Source: Gordonia malaquae NBRC 108250 (GTDB lineage Bacteria; Actinomycetota; Actinomycetes; Mycobacteriales; Mycobacteriaceae). From it: a stretch of DNA of 64,000 nucleotides. Below are positions 16,604 through 25,364 of the stretch, in pieces. Within the stretch, counting starts at the first letter, position 1. Every line of letters starts with the position of its first letter. The stretch covers positions 212,672-276,671 of the forward strand of contig NZ_BAOP01000002.1 in NCBI RefSeq assembly GCF_000344135.1, written 5' to 3'. The notes beneath the pieces were generated by a model. It did not search any database and was not told the DNA's origin. It saw only the letters and a list, made by a program, of their open reading frames with translations. Position numbers and translations under genes: made by a program.

Positions 16604-17943
16604 CAACGACGCCGCATCGTGACGGGCAGCTTGTCCTTCGGAACCGGGAGGGCGCTGTAGTCCATCGGCATGACGTAGTCGGCCGGAACGGACCACTCGT
16701 AGCCGCGGAGCAGGTGATGCATGATCGTCTTGATCTCCATCTGCCCGAAGTACAGGCCGATGCACTTGTGGACGCCTCCGCCGAAGGGCATCCACGCCAT
16801 GCGATGCGCCTTGTCCTCGGCGCGATCGGCGGAGAACCGTTCGGGGTCGAACATGTCCGGGTGCGAGAAGATGTCGCGGCGACGGTGGTTGGCCATCTGT
16901 GGAACCACGACCATCGTCCCCTTCGGGATGAAGAAGCCTTGCACCTGCGTGTCTTTGATCGCCATTCGCGGCTGTGCCGGGACGGGCGGACACATCCGCA
17001 GCGACTCCTTCATGATCAGGTCGATCGCCTCCATCGACGCGAGGTCGTCGTAGGTGAGGTGTTCGCCGAGCGCGAGGGACTCCTCCCGCGCGCGCTGTTG
17101 CCATTCCGGGTGCTTCGCCATGTGGTACGCCATCTGCGACATCGTGATGGTCGAGGTGTCGTGAGCGGCCATCAGGACGAAGATCATGTGATTGACGACG
17201 TCCTCGTCGGTGAACCGGTCCCCGTCGTCGCTCTCCGCGTGGCAGAGCACCGAGAACAGATCGGGCGTCTGCTCGGCCCGCTTGGCCGGAATGTGCTCGT
17301 AGAAGAAGTCTTCGAGGATCTTGCGGGACCGGACGCCCTTCCACCACCGTCCGCCGGGCACCGGTTTGCGGACGAATGCGACTCCGGCCCGGACGGTCTC
17401 GATGAACGCCTTGTTGAGGCGGTCCGCCTCCGGCTTGGGGAGTTCGAGTCCGAGGAACACTTCCAGCGCGACGTCGAGGGTCAACTGTTTGAACTCGCTG
17501 AGCATCAACACCTTGCCCGTCGGGAAGCGGGTCATCCGCTCGGCGATCATCGGCTGCATCTCGTCCATGTAGCCCTTGAGCACCTTCGGTGTGAAGGCCT
17601 GCTGCAGGATGTGGCGATGGTGCCGGTGCTCGTCGAAGTCGAGGAGCATGACGCCCCGATTGAAGAACGGGCCGATGAAGTAGCTCCACGCGGGCGCGTT
17701 GGCGAACGCACGGTCTTTGTTCATCAGGATCTCGTTCGCCGCTTCCGGTCCGCTGCACGTGACCATGCGGATGCCGAGCGCGTTCATGCCCGACACCTCA
17801 CCGAATCGGAGTCGCTTCTCATCGGCGAACGAGAACGGGTCGCGGCGCATCCGCAGGATCTCGAGCACTCCGTTGCGGTTGGTGACGGGCACGGGACGCA
17901 AGCCGCTGTCGACGTCGGGCTGCGCGAGAATCGGTGTCGCCAT
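16603..17943 (-). CDS. cytochrome P450 (CYP136-like)
   Basis: A 446-residue P450. The oxygen-activation helix is MAAHDTSTIT, the ExxR motif KESLRM, and the heme loop FGGGVHKCIG with the ligand Cys near 394. The substrate-recognition half resembles sterol 14-demethylase-like classes rather than CYP125. The context matches the mycobacterial cyp136 neighbourhood. A strong AGGAGGAG precedes the ATG. No ferredoxin or reductase is in the same operon. The substrate is unknown; a sterol or other polycyclic lipid is a guess. Confidence 0.85.
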   Translation of the reverse strand: MATPILAQPDVDSGLRPVPVTNRNGVLEILRMRRDPFSFADEKRLRFGEVSGMNALGIRMVTCSGPEAANEILMNKDRAFANAPAWSYFIGPFFNRGVMLLDFDEHRHHRHILQQAFTPKVLKGYMDEMQPMIAERMTRFPTGKVLMLSEFKQLTLDVALEVFLGLELPKPEADRLNKAFIETVRAGVAFVRKPVPGGRWWKGVRSRKILEDFFYEHIPAKRAEQTPDLFSVLCHAESDDGDRFTDEDVVNHMIFVLMAAHDTSTITMSQMAYHMAKHPEWQQRAREESLALGEHLTYDDLASMEAIDLIMKESLRMCPPVPAQPRMAIKDTQVQGFFIPKGTMVVVPQMANHRRRDIFSHPDMFDPERFSADRAEDKAHRMAWMPFGGGVHKCIGLYFGQMEIKTIMHHLLRGYEWSVPADYVMPMDYSALPVPKDKLPVTMRRR

Positions 17944-17997
17944 TGAGATCTCCTCCTACGGGCGCGTCGTCACCTGTGACTCCGCTCTCACCCATTG

Positions 17998-18020
17998 GAA
18001 CAGATTCTTGAGATTGTTTC
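17998..18020. promoter_or_regulatory. imperfect dyad upstream of the P450 operon
   Basis: GAAC-AGAT and ATTG-TTTC half-sites form an imperfect inverted repeat about 55 nt before the P450 ATG in a locally A/T-rich stretch. It is a candidate operator for the TetR protein of the same operon. It does not fit the KstR pattern because the right half lacks GTT at the required place. Confidence 0.35.
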
Positions 18021-18066
18021 TAGTGTTCGTCTCATCGGCGCCCACCGAGCGCAGTCCCCCGCCCGT

Positions 18067-18112
18067 CGAGCGCAGTCGAGACGCCACGCCGTACACCCCT
18101 CGACTGCGCTCG
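18067..18112. repeat. hairpin of the CGAGCGCAGTCGAG family
   Basis: A perfect 14-bp inverted repeat (18067-18080 with 18099-18112) and an 18-nt loop lie just past the menC stop. A partial copy, CGAGCGCAGT, precedes it near 18043. The arm differs by one base from the mftD terminator stem. It probably ends menC transcription and belongs to a dispersed repeat family. Confidence 0.7.
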
Positions 18113-18131
18113 GGGAACAAAAACAGCGCTC

Positions 18132-19073
18132 CTAACGCATCAGTTCCGCGTGGCACCGACGAAGACGGTCGTGCCACCAGGCCGTGCGGTCGGGCGAAGC
18201 GAGCGGCACGTCGTCCGACGGCGCGACGCTCCGCAGTTCGACGGCGCCCTCGTGGACGCGGAACGGAACTGCGACGTCGCGTGTGAACATCGCGCCGGTG
18301 CCGAGTCCGCATGCTCGGTGCAGGTTCGGCAACGCGGCGGCTGCGGCGACACCGGCGGACATCCCGACAGCCGTGTCGAGCGCGCTCGACACCACGACGT
18401 CCATCGGCAGCCGACCGGCCAGCTTGATCAGTGAACGCATCCCACCGAGGGGCGCGACTTTGAGGACCGCGATGTCCGCCGCGCCCGCCTTCGCGACGCG
18501 CATCGGATCGGTCGACCGGCGGATCGACTCGTCAGCGGCGATCAACGCCTTGACCGACTTCCGCACCTGGGCGAGCTCCTCGACCGTCCGGCACGGCTGC
18601 TCGACGTATTCGACGTCGCCGATGGCGGCAATGGCCTCGATAGCCTCGTCGACGGTCCATGCCCCGTTCGCGTCGACGCGCACCGTGGAGACGAGTTCGC
18701 GTGCGGCCGCGACTCGGTCGACGTCGTCGGCGAGAGTCTGACCGGGCTCGGCGACCTTCACCTTCACCGTGGTCGCCCCGGGATAGCGTGCGATGATCGC
18801 GGCCACCTCATCGGCAGGCACCGCGGGCACCGTCGCGTTGACCGCCACGGTGTCGCGCAGCGGATCGGGCGCCCCGAGGAATGCCGCCTCGATTCCGGCC
18901 GCGAGCCACATCCTGGCCTCGGCGTCGTTGTACTCGGGGAACGGCGCGAACTCACCCCACCCCGCAGGGCCCTTGAACAGCAGCGCCTCGCGGACGGTGA
19001 TGCCGCGGAACTTCGTCCGCATCGGCAGTGCGACCACACGTGCCGTGTCGATCAGGTCGTCGGCCGTCGGCAT
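18132..19073 (-). CDS. menC: o-succinylbenzoate synthase MenC
   Basis: A 313-residue enolase-superfamily enzyme that dehydrates SHCHC to o-succinylbenzoate in menaquinone synthesis. The acid/base and metal residues are visible: TVKVKVA with the KxK pair, RVDANGAW, EYVEQPC, IAADES and VLKVAPLGG. The start at 19073 (MPTADDLIDTARVVALPMR) matches family length. Upstream in-frame ATGs at 19187 and 19298 would add an unusual low-complexity extension and have no better ribosome site. It stands apart from other men genes. Confidence 0.88.
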   Translation of the reverse strand: MPTADDLIDTARVVALPMRTKFRGITVREALLFKGPAGWGEFAPFPEYNDAEARMWLAAGIEAAFLGAPDPLRDTVAVNATVPAVPADEVAAIIARYPGATTVKVKVAEPGQTLADDVDRVAAARELVSTVRVDANGAWTVDEAIEAIAAIGDVEYVEQPCRTVEELAQVRKSVKALIAADESIRRSTDPMRVAKAGAADIAVLKVAPLGGMRSLIKLAGRLPMDVVVSSALDTAVGMSAGVAAAAALPNLHRACGLGTGAMFTRDVAVPFRVHEGAVELRSVAPSDDVPLASPDRTAWWHDRLRRCHAELMR

Positions 19074-19288
19074 CGACGGCGGAGGCGTGTCTTTCGGCTT
19101 CAACCGGAACGTCGGTGTCGGGTTGCGCTTGTCGGACGAGCCGAACAACGACTCCTTGTTCTTCCCTGAGGGCTGCGAGAACACCATGCGCCCAGGGTAT
19201 CGGTCAATTCGCGGCGGCCGTGGGTACACATCCACCTCGCTTGAAACGAACTCTGGATTTTGTTCCAAACTGGGGATAGTGTCACGAC

Positions 19289-20206
19289 ATGACCTCAACC
19301 GACTTCGACGCGCACGTCCGTGAAGCGGAGCCCGCGCCGGTCGACGACGTCGACATCGACACCCTCGATCTCCGACTCGGCGCGGACTCGCTGGTGTGGA
19401 AGTTCTACGGCGACGTTCGCGGCGTCCTCGGTTTCCAGCGACTCGCCGGCACCGAGAACTGCATCGAGCAGCTCGCCCAGGGCGTTGAGGACCACTCGGT
19501 GATCTTCAACGACTTCATCGGTCGCGCCCAGCGCAGCGGGCCGCCGATCATGCGGACCATCTACTCCGACGACCCGCACAAGTGGGGCCGGATGGTTCGC
19601 GACTTCCATCGAGACATCAAGGGGACGATCAGCGACGGCTCGCGCTATCACGCACTGAACCCGGAGTTGTTCTACTGGGCGCACGCGACGTTCCTCGACC
19701 AGGCGCTGTTCATCACGGACACCTTCATCCGACGTCTCTCGTACGACGAGAAGGTGCAGATCTTCGAGGAGAGCAAGGTCTGGTACCAGCTGTACGGCGT
19801 GTCCGCGCGAAGCCAACCGCAGACATACGACGAGTTCGTCGAGTACTGGAACTCGATGCTCGACAAGTTCGTGCCGACTCGGACGATCGTCTACGCGACG
19901 GGATACATCCGGAAAGGCGTGCCCGGGCCGAAATGGATCCCGGCACCTGTGTGGCGGATCGCGAGCGCCCCGCTCAACGGGTTCATTCGGACAGTCGTCG
20001 TCGGAACACTTCCCCAGCAGATGCGGGACGTCTGCGAACTGGAGTGGAATGAGCGCAGGCAGCGCAACTTCGATCGCTTCGCAGGATTCATGCGGTCGAT
20101 CAACCCCGTGATCAACCGGTTGCCGCGGAAGTGGCTGTACCTGTCGTGGGCCAACGAGGGCTGGGATCGAGTCGGCGTCGACCCACGCAAGCTTCACAAC
20201 GGCTAG
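19289..20206 (+). CDS. MpaB/latex-clearing-type DUF2236 protein
   Basis: A 305-residue protein of the oxygenase MpaB family (DUF2236), whose characterised relatives include heme-b latex-clearing oxygenases and the ER-bound MpaB. The helical core shows DDPHKWGRMVRDFHRDIKG and YWAHATFLDQALFITDTFI, with conserved His residues. No signal peptide is seen. It diverges from menC with 215 nt between and ends at a nested hairpin. The substrate is unknown. Confidence 0.8.
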   Translation: MTSTDFDAHVREAEPAPVDDVDIDTLDLRLGADSLVWKFYGDVRGVLGFQRLAGTENCIEQLAQGVEDHSVIFNDFIGRAQRSGPPIMRTIYSDDPHKWGRMVRDFHRDIKGTISDGSRYHALNPELFYWAHATFLDQALFITDTFIRRLSYDEKVQIFEESKVWYQLYGVSARSQPQTYDEFVEYWNSMLDKFVPTRTIVYATGYIRKGVPGPKWIPAPVWRIASAPLNGFIRTVVVGTLPQQMRDVCELEWNERRQRNFDRFAGFMRSINPVINRLPRKWLYLSWANEGWDRVGVDPRKLHNG

Positions 20207-20215
20207 TCAGTCCAA

Positions 20216-20280
20216 AGATCGGTCCGCTCACCGAGCACCGACGACAATGTGTCGTCGAACATCGATGAACGGACCGATCT
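20216..20280 (+). terminator. nested hairpin terminator
   Basis: An outer 11-bp stem (20216-20226 with 20270-20280) encloses an inner 7-bp stem (20239-20245 with 20251-20257). It starts 10 nt after the DUF2236 stop and also lies past the opposing Gly-rich gene, so it may serve both strands. Confidence 0.65.
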
Positions 20281-20301
20281 CAGGATCATTCGAGCGAAGC
20301 G

Positions 20302-20535
20302 TCAGCTGCAGCCGCCTCCATCACCGCCACCGCCACCGCCACCGGAGTCGCCGCAGCTTCCGCCGCCGCCCCAGCCGCTGCCGCCGTCACCACCCCAGCC
20401 CCAACTGCTTCCGGAGTCGGACCCCCAACGCGCCCCAGAGCCGAACGACCGCCGCGGCTCGGCACGCCCCGCGGCGCTGCCGACGATCGCCGCGAAGGCG
20501 AGGATCCCCATCACGACCAGAACCGAAACAAACAT
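20302..20535 (-). CDS. small membrane protein with Gly-rich tail
   Basis: A 77-residue protein: an N-terminal helix MFVSVLVVMGILAFAAIVGS that is either a membrane anchor or a signal, then a Ser/Trp/Gly-rich region and a poly-Gly tail ending GGGCS with a second Cys nearby (GGSCGDSG). Such tails occur at the ends of some actinobacterial membrane proteins of unknown role. AAGAAGG precedes the ATG at 20535, which is favoured over a longer start. The proline-rich reading of the other strand is the mirror image of the Gly tail. Confidence 0.6.
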   Translation of the reverse strand: MFVSVLVVMGILAFAAIVGSAAGRAEPRRSFGSGARWGSDSGSSWGWGGDGGSGWGGGGSCGDSGGGGGGGDGGGCS

Positions 20536-20655
20536 CACACACCTTCTTTCTCGACGCCGGAAACTCCAGTGGCTTCCGTCTGCCGCCATTGAATACGACG
20601 GACGGACCGCGACACCTGAGGCAAAGGTGTGAATATCAAAACCCCAGTTCAGGGC

Positions 20656-21048
20656 TCAATTATCGCTGACCAACTGAATGAAGTTGCCGCACGTGTCATC
20701 GATGACGGCCACCGTGACGGGCCCCGACTCCATCGGTTCGCTCACTACTGCAACCCCGGCCGCCACCAACTCGGCGCAGGCGACCCGAACGTCGTCGACC
20801 TTGAACGACGCACACGGGATCCCGTCCGCAACCAAGGCAGCCTGATACGCCTGCGCGGCCGGATGTTCGTTCGGTTCGAGAAGCAGCTCCGGACCGTCGG
20901 GAACGTCGCCACTGACCACCGTGAGCCACCGGAACGGGCCGGTGGGGACGTCGTTCTTGACAACGAATCCGAGCTTCTCTGTGTAGAAGGCCTCAGCCTT
21001 GGCCTGATCGTCGACGAAGACGCTCGTGAGTTCGATGCGCGCTTTCAT
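20656..21048 (-). CDS. VOC (glyoxalase/bleomycin resistance) family protein
   Basis: A 130-residue protein with the paired beta-alpha-beta-beta-beta units of the vicinal oxygen chelate fold: IELTSVFVDDQAKAEAFYTEKLGF in the first half and PCASFKVDDVRVACAEL with DDTCGNFIQLV in the second. The late Asp/Asn-rich DDTCGN segment is common in dioxygenase-like or metal-binding members. The function is not determinable. It is in the same direction as the flavodoxin-domain gene, 75 nt downstream of it. Confidence 0.78.
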   Translation of the reverse strand: MKARIELTSVFVDDQAKAEAFYTEKLGFVVKNDVPTGPFRWLTVVSGDVPDGPELLLEPNEHPAAQAYQAALVADGIPCASFKVDDVRVACAELVAAGVAVVSEPMESGPVTVAVIDDTCGNFIQLVSDN

Positions 21049-21123
21049 GTTGCTCCATTCGAGTTGATCGGCCAGCGCCGTGAGATGACGCCGAGCGGGG
21101 ACGTGTCGAGAGTGTGGCGCACG

Positions 21124-21579
21124 TCAGGCGAGTCTCCGCGCGTACTCGCGAGCCGCGGCGAGGTCAGTTTCCGACGGATGCCCCTTGTTGACACCGCCGA
21201 TCCAACCCAACGGCCCCATCGTGTCGAGGCCGCGGCAGTGGAACACGTCGTCGACCACCGAGAAGCCGCGACTGGCCAACAGTGAACGCATGTTCGCCGT
21301 GTAGCGGCGCAGCGGAGTCTCCGGCATCCCGCTGGTCGCGAAGACGAACGCCCGACCGCGATCGCGCTCCGACAACGCTTCGACCCTGGCGACCAGTTCC
21401 GGCGCGAACGACATCCAGTAGATGCCCGATCCCCACCCCACCAGATCGGCCCGCTCGATGTCGGAGTCGGTGACAGTCTCAGGCGACACGACCCTCGCAT
21501 CCAACACCGACGCCAGCTCGTCGGCGACGCGCATGGTGCTTCCATTCGACTTGGACGTGCAGATGATGAGCGCAGTCAT
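21124..21579 (-). CDS. flavodoxin-domain protein
   Basis: A 151-residue flavodoxin-like protein with the phosphate loop CTSKSNGSTMRVADEL near 6-21 and the flavin-ring regions GWGSGIYWMSF and FATSGMPE. It probably binds FMN and resembles actinobacterial flavodoxin/protoporphyrinogen-oxidase-like (HemG-type) domains. The ATG at 21579 gives a start directly before the first strand; a start 12 codons earlier is possible. It follows the hydrolase gene by 38 nt. Confidence 0.72.
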   Translation of the reverse strand: MTALIICTSKSNGSTMRVADELASVLDARVVSPETVTDSDIERADLVGWGSGIYWMSFAPELVARVEALSERDRGRAFVFATSGMPETPLRRYTANMRSLLASRGFSVVDDVFHCRGLDTMGPLGWIGGVNKGHPSETDLAAAREYARRLA

Positions 21580-21617
21580 GGCTCGATCGTCGCATCCGAA
21601 CAGCCGAACCGCCACCG

Positions 21618-22370
21618 TCAGACGTCGAGGTGCGCCACCGTCGCGCCGACGAACTCCCGAGGGCGATCCCGATGAACACTGTGACCTGCATCGATCGTCA
21701 TGAAATCACCGGCGGGGAGCGCGTAGGCGACGTCGCGAAGGTGCCGCGGCGGCAGGAAGCTTCGCTGACCACCCGAGACCACCAGGGTGGGTGCGGTCAC
21801 CCGCGACAGGGCACACCACCAATCCGGTTCGACAACGGCGAACGCATCGGTCACCGGGCCGCCGAGGGCGCGGTCGAATCGCAGGAAGGGCCCCGGGTTG
21901 CGGACCAGGGCTCCGACACCGCGAATCCGCTCCCCGAGGGTCGCCGACGGGGCGATCGCTTCTGCGAGATCGTGGTCGTCTCGCGGCATCGGCGGCACTT
22001 CCTCAAGCACCATCCGGCGCACTCGGTCCGGTTGCGCCATCGCGTATCGAAGAGCCGTGTGTGCACCCAGCGAGTGGCCGACGAGGTCCACCTTGTGCGC
22101 TCCGAGGTGATCGACGACGGCACCGAGGTCATCTCGGAAGTCGTCGAGGAGATAGGAGTCGCTCCGGCCGGTCAGCCCGTGGCCACGGAGATCGAAGCTG
22201 GCAACCGTCCGTCCACGACCGCGCAGCTCGCGTGCGAGAGGCCTCCAGGTCGACCGATCCCCACCCATGCCGTGGACGAGGATCACCGGGACAGTCCCAT
22301 CGAGCGGTCCGGACAGCGTCATCGCCAACGGCGGCCGACCGCGACCTGACACCTGATGATCCACACGCAT
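21618..22370 (-). CDS. alpha/beta hydrolase
   Basis: A 250-residue alpha/beta hydrolase. The oxyanion region is VHGMGGDRSTW, the nucleophile elbow GHSLG (Ser near 99), and the catalytic His is in DAGHSVHRDRP near the end. A cap region lies around 130-180. The substrate is unknown; epoxide- or ester-cleaving relatives are common. It diverges from the DMT transporter gene with a 55-nt gap. Confidence 0.83.
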   Translation of the reverse strand: MRVDHQVSGRGRPPLAMTLSGPLDGTVPVILVHGMGGDRSTWRPLARELRGRGRTVASFDLRGHGLTGRSDSYLLDDFRDDLGAVVDHLGAHKVDLVGHSLGAHTALRYAMAQPDRVRRMVLEEVPPMPRDDHDLAEAIAPSATLGERIRGVGALVRNPGPFLRFDRALGGPVTDAFAVVEPDWWCALSRVTAPTLVVSGGQRSFLPPRHLRDVAYALPAGDFMTIDAGHSVHRDRPREFVGATVAHLDV

Positions 22371-22425
22371 TGCTCAAGCGTAGAACTCGTTCGGGCGACA
22401 CCGCACTTCGGCATATACTGAGTCA

Positions 22426-23370
22426 ATGCTCAGTTCCACATCCCGCCTGACCGCGGGCCTGGCATTCGCCCTCGTGTCGGCCTGCTCGTTCGGGCTGTCG
22501 GGGGCGATGGCGCGCAGCCTGCTCGACATCGGCTGGACCGCAGGCGCGGCGGTGACTCTTCGAATCACGATCGGTGCACTGGCCCTGATGATCCCAGCGG
22601 CCATCTCGATGACAGGGCGATGGCACGCGTTCCGCGAGCCACGCGTGATCGGATCCCTCGTCGGCTACGGCGTCCTGGCCGTCGCCGTTCCGCAACTCTG
22701 CTATTTCTATGCCGTCCAGACGCTTCAAGTGGGCGTCGCACTCCTGATCGAGTACACGGCGCCGGTCGTGGTGATTGCGTGGATGTGGATTCGCCATCGC
22801 CAACGACCGACTCTGCTCACCTTCGTCGGCGCCGTCGTCGCCGCGGCGGGACTGACGCTCGTCCTCCAGATATTCGGATCGGTGTCCCTCGACGCTGCGG
22901 GCGTCGCGTGGGCTCTGGGCGCCATGGTCGGCGCCGCATGGTACTTCGTCATGTCAGGGAACTCGGCGTCCGAGATTCCCGGCATTGCGATGGCAGCCGG
23001 CGGCTTGCTGTCGGCCGCTGTGATGCTCGGACTGTCCGGCGCGGTCGGAGTCCTGCCGATGTCCATGTCCACCGACGACGTCCAGTTAGCAGGCAACACC
23101 ACTCCGTGGTGGGTGCCGATGGCGATCCTCGGCTTGGTGACCGCGGCCCTCGCTTACGCGACCGGCATCGCCGCCACCCGACGTCTGGGTCCGCGTCTCG
23201 CATCTTTCGTCGCGCTCGCCGAAGTGCTCGCAGCGATCATCGCCGCCTGGATGTTCCTCGGCGAGGTCCCCGCGGCCATCCAACTCGCGGGCGGCGCTCT
23301 CATCGTCGCGGGTGTTGTGGTCGTGAAACTCGGCGAGCGGCCCGGTGCCCCGGAGACGATCGCCGTCTGA
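22426..23370 (+). CDS. EamA/DMT-family transporter
   Basis: A 314-residue inner membrane protein with ten predicted helices arranged as two EamA repeats. The second begins near DAAGVAWALGAMVGAAWYFVMSG. EamA members export amino acids or other metabolites. The helix-ending motif RRLGPRLASFVALAEVLAAIIAAWMFLGE is typical of the second repeat. The role is inferred from family only. Confidence 0.84.
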   Translation: MLSSTSRLTAGLAFALVSACSFGLSGAMARSLLDIGWTAGAAVTLRITIGALALMIPAAISMTGRWHAFREPRVIGSLVGYGVLAVAVPQLCYFYAVQTLQVGVALLIEYTAPVVVIAWMWIRHRQRPTLLTFVGAVVAAAGLTLVLQIFGSVSLDAAGVAWALGAMVGAAWYFVMSGNSASEIPGIAMAAGGLLSAAVMLGLSGAVGVLPMSMSTDDVQLAGNTTPWWVPMAILGLVTAALAYATGIAATRRLGPRLASFVALAEVLAAIIAAWMFLGEVPAAIQLAGGALIVAGVVVVKLGERPGAPETIAV

Positions 23371-23386
23371 AGGATACGCCGCGGCA

Positions 23387-25291
23387 TCACTCGAACGGGC
23401 AATGCGCGCCGTTCGACACCGCCTGCGTCGCGCGCAGTCGCGTGACCACACCATTCTGAATGACAACGACGATCGTTCGACCCGACGGGTCGGAGAAGAC
23501 CGGTGTGGAGCTGCCGTCGCCGATCGTGCACGTCGATCGCCGGTCCCTCGAGTAGGCGCGGTCGACGTCGCTCTCCCGAGAGCCGATTCGGATACCGCGA
23601 TCGGTGACGAACCAACTGATCTGATGAATCCGCCCCTCCGGATTCACCCAGATCTCCGCGTCTGCGGTGTCTGCCCCGGTGCCCGGTCGGAAATAGAAGA
23701 AGACGGTACCTGGCGGGTACATACCCATCCCGGCTTCCTCCCGACGCACGTAGGTGTTCGGGATCTTCGACACCGGGTCGCCGACATACACGCCTCCGGC
23801 GCCGCCGAACGTCAGCACGCTCGACGGGCTGAGGGTAACGCGCGCCGCCGGGTTCGGTGTCGAGCGGTCGGCATTGCAGATGTCGAGAACTTCTTCATTC
23901 GTGCGGAGTGCGCCCCGGTCCATCGCCCGCTGAAGGCCACGGTATGCCCACTTCCCGTCGCACCAGCCGAGATCCGACGCAAGCATCCAGACCTTGCTCT
24001 TCGGCTCACCCGCACCGTTCTGCTGGCTTGTCCCCGATCCAACCGCCTCTGCCTCGCCCCATGACTCCCAGACGATCTCGCCGACCGAACTGGCCGCCGT
24101 AGACGCGATCGAGAATCCCGTCGGCCGGACCGTCCCGAAATTGTAGGCAGCCCAGTCGAACTTGTCCCGTCCGAGCACCGGATCGGGCTTCGCCGGCTCA
24201 TCTGCGGGTAGGCAATGGCACAACACCACACCGGTCACCGTCCCGTCGGCGACTTTCGATCCTCCCTCGTACCCGATCCGGTAGCCGGTCCCCGCCTCCT
24301 TGTCGGCGACGAACACTGCGGTGCTGTCGGCATCGCTGACCGGCTTCCCGTACAGTTCGACCGCCCGCCGCCCGGGGGTCCCCTTGCCGACGCCGTCGAT
24401 GGTGACACCGGCCGAGCCTGCGCGGTCGCCCGGCGCGATCTCGACCAGCCGTCGGTCCTTGTCGAAGACGTATGTGCAATCGCGCCACACCACGACCAGG
24501 CGGTCCCCGGCTGCGGTGCCCGTCGTCGGGAACGACGGTTCCGCGGACCGGATCTCGTCGAGTGTCTTCCCCAGTTCGACCCCACCGCGCGACGTCGGCG
24601 TCAACCGTTCCGTCGCGACCTTCGTGTTCTGCAGTGCCGCGAGGCGGGCCGACAGCTGAGCCGCGTTCTCTGCGGTCAGGAAGACCCCGCCGCCTTCCCG
24701 AGCGACGCATTGCAAGGCTGCCGCATCGGTCCGGAACCCGATGGCGCTCACCGCGGTCTCCGGGTGCTGCGCGCGGATCTGCTCAGCCACCTGGCAGGGG
24801 TCCGGGTCGCAGGTCGGAGCCCCGTCGGACACCAGGACCACTGACGCGGGGCCCGACGACGGCAACTGCTCGGCCGCCTTGTCGAGCGCTGTCCCGATCG
24901 GTGTGAAGCCCTGCGGTGTCACATCCGCGAGCGCTCGCGATACCGCGGCCTGGTCGGCCGCACTCATCGGAATCGCGGTCCGCACGTCCGTGCAGCCCCG
25001 CGCCCTCGGAGTGGTCTTAGCCGACATGTCCGCGCCGAACAGCACCATCGAGAAGTCGGTGCCCGAAGGCAACCCACCGACCAACTCGTCAACCGCCCTG
25101 ATTGCTGCCGTCCAACGCGGCCCCGGAGCGTCATCCTTCTGCATCGACTCCGACGCGTCGAGGACCACGATCGTCGGGATGGCCGCGCCCGTCGACTCAG
25201 ACGACGCCCGCTCCGGACTCCCGCCGGTCGAGCACGCCGCCACCAGCACTACAAACACAGTCGACAGCGCCACCAGCACACGACGATTCAT
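23387..25291 (-). CDS. VWA-domain lipoprotein
   Basis: A 634-residue exported lipoprotein. The signal peptide MNRRVLVALSTVFVVLVAAC ends in a lipobox with the lipidated Cys at 20. A von Willebrand A domain follows at about 38-225, with the MIDAS DASES (45-49) and VSDGAPTC. The remaining 400 residues are rich in beta structure and Cys and contain no recognised domain. It could act in surface adhesion or metal-dependent protein binding. It converges with the transporter gene, 16 nt apart, and stands alone on its strand. Confidence 0.82.
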   Translation of the reverse strand: MNRRVLVALSTVFVVLVAACSTGGSPERASSESTGAAIPTIVVLDASESMQKDDAPGPRWTAAIRAVDELVGGLPSGTDFSMVLFGADMSAKTTPRARGCTDVRTAIPMSAADQAAVSRALADVTPQGFTPIGTALDKAAEQLPSSGPASVVLVSDGAPTCDPDPCQVAEQIRAQHPETAVSAIGFRTDAAALQCVAREGGGVFLTAENAAQLSARLAALQNTKVATERLTPTSRGGVELGKTLDEIRSAEPSFPTTGTAAGDRLVVVWRDCTYVFDKDRRLVEIAPGDRAGSAGVTIDGVGKGTPGRRAVELYGKPVSDADSTAVFVADKEAGTGYRIGYEGGSKVADGTVTGVVLCHCLPADEPAKPDPVLGRDKFDWAAYNFGTVRPTGFSIASTAASSVGEIVWESWGEAEAVGSGTSQQNGAGEPKSKVWMLASDLGWCDGKWAYRGLQRAMDRGALRTNEEVLDICNADRSTPNPAARVTLSPSSVLTFGGAGGVYVGDPVSKIPNTYVRREEAGMGMYPPGTVFFYFRPGTGADTADAEIWVNPEGRIHQISWFVTDRGIRIGSRESDVDRAYSRDRRSTCTIGDGSSTPVFSDPSGRTIVVVIQNGVVTRLRATQAVSNGAHCPFE

Positions 25292-25364
25292 AGTTCGCCA
25301 ACCTAGTCTGCTGACTAGACGACATCACAGGATTCGACGACGGATTACTCAACATGGTCGACAG

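Noticed and set aside
16010..17758. A 582-residue reading through TetR and P450 regions
   Set aside because: Its first two thirds are an out-of-frame shadow of the P450 gene. The TetR start at 16603 overlaps the P450 stop and gives a normal length.
17998..18020. A KstR box upstream of the P450
   Set aside because: The sequence has AAC..ATT rather than AAC..GTT, so it fails the fixed positions and is treated as a local TetR dyad instead.
20249..20632. A proline-rich plus-strand frame
   Set aside because: Its poly-Pro run is the reverse reading of the poly-Gly tail of the minus-strand gene, which has a better ribosome site and a membrane helix.
22381..22394. A KstR box in TAGAACTCGTTCGG
   Set aside because: The last fixed A is G, and neither neighbouring gene (hydrolase, DMT transporter) has a sterol link. 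It is one mismatch from the pattern, so it is recorded but not claimed.
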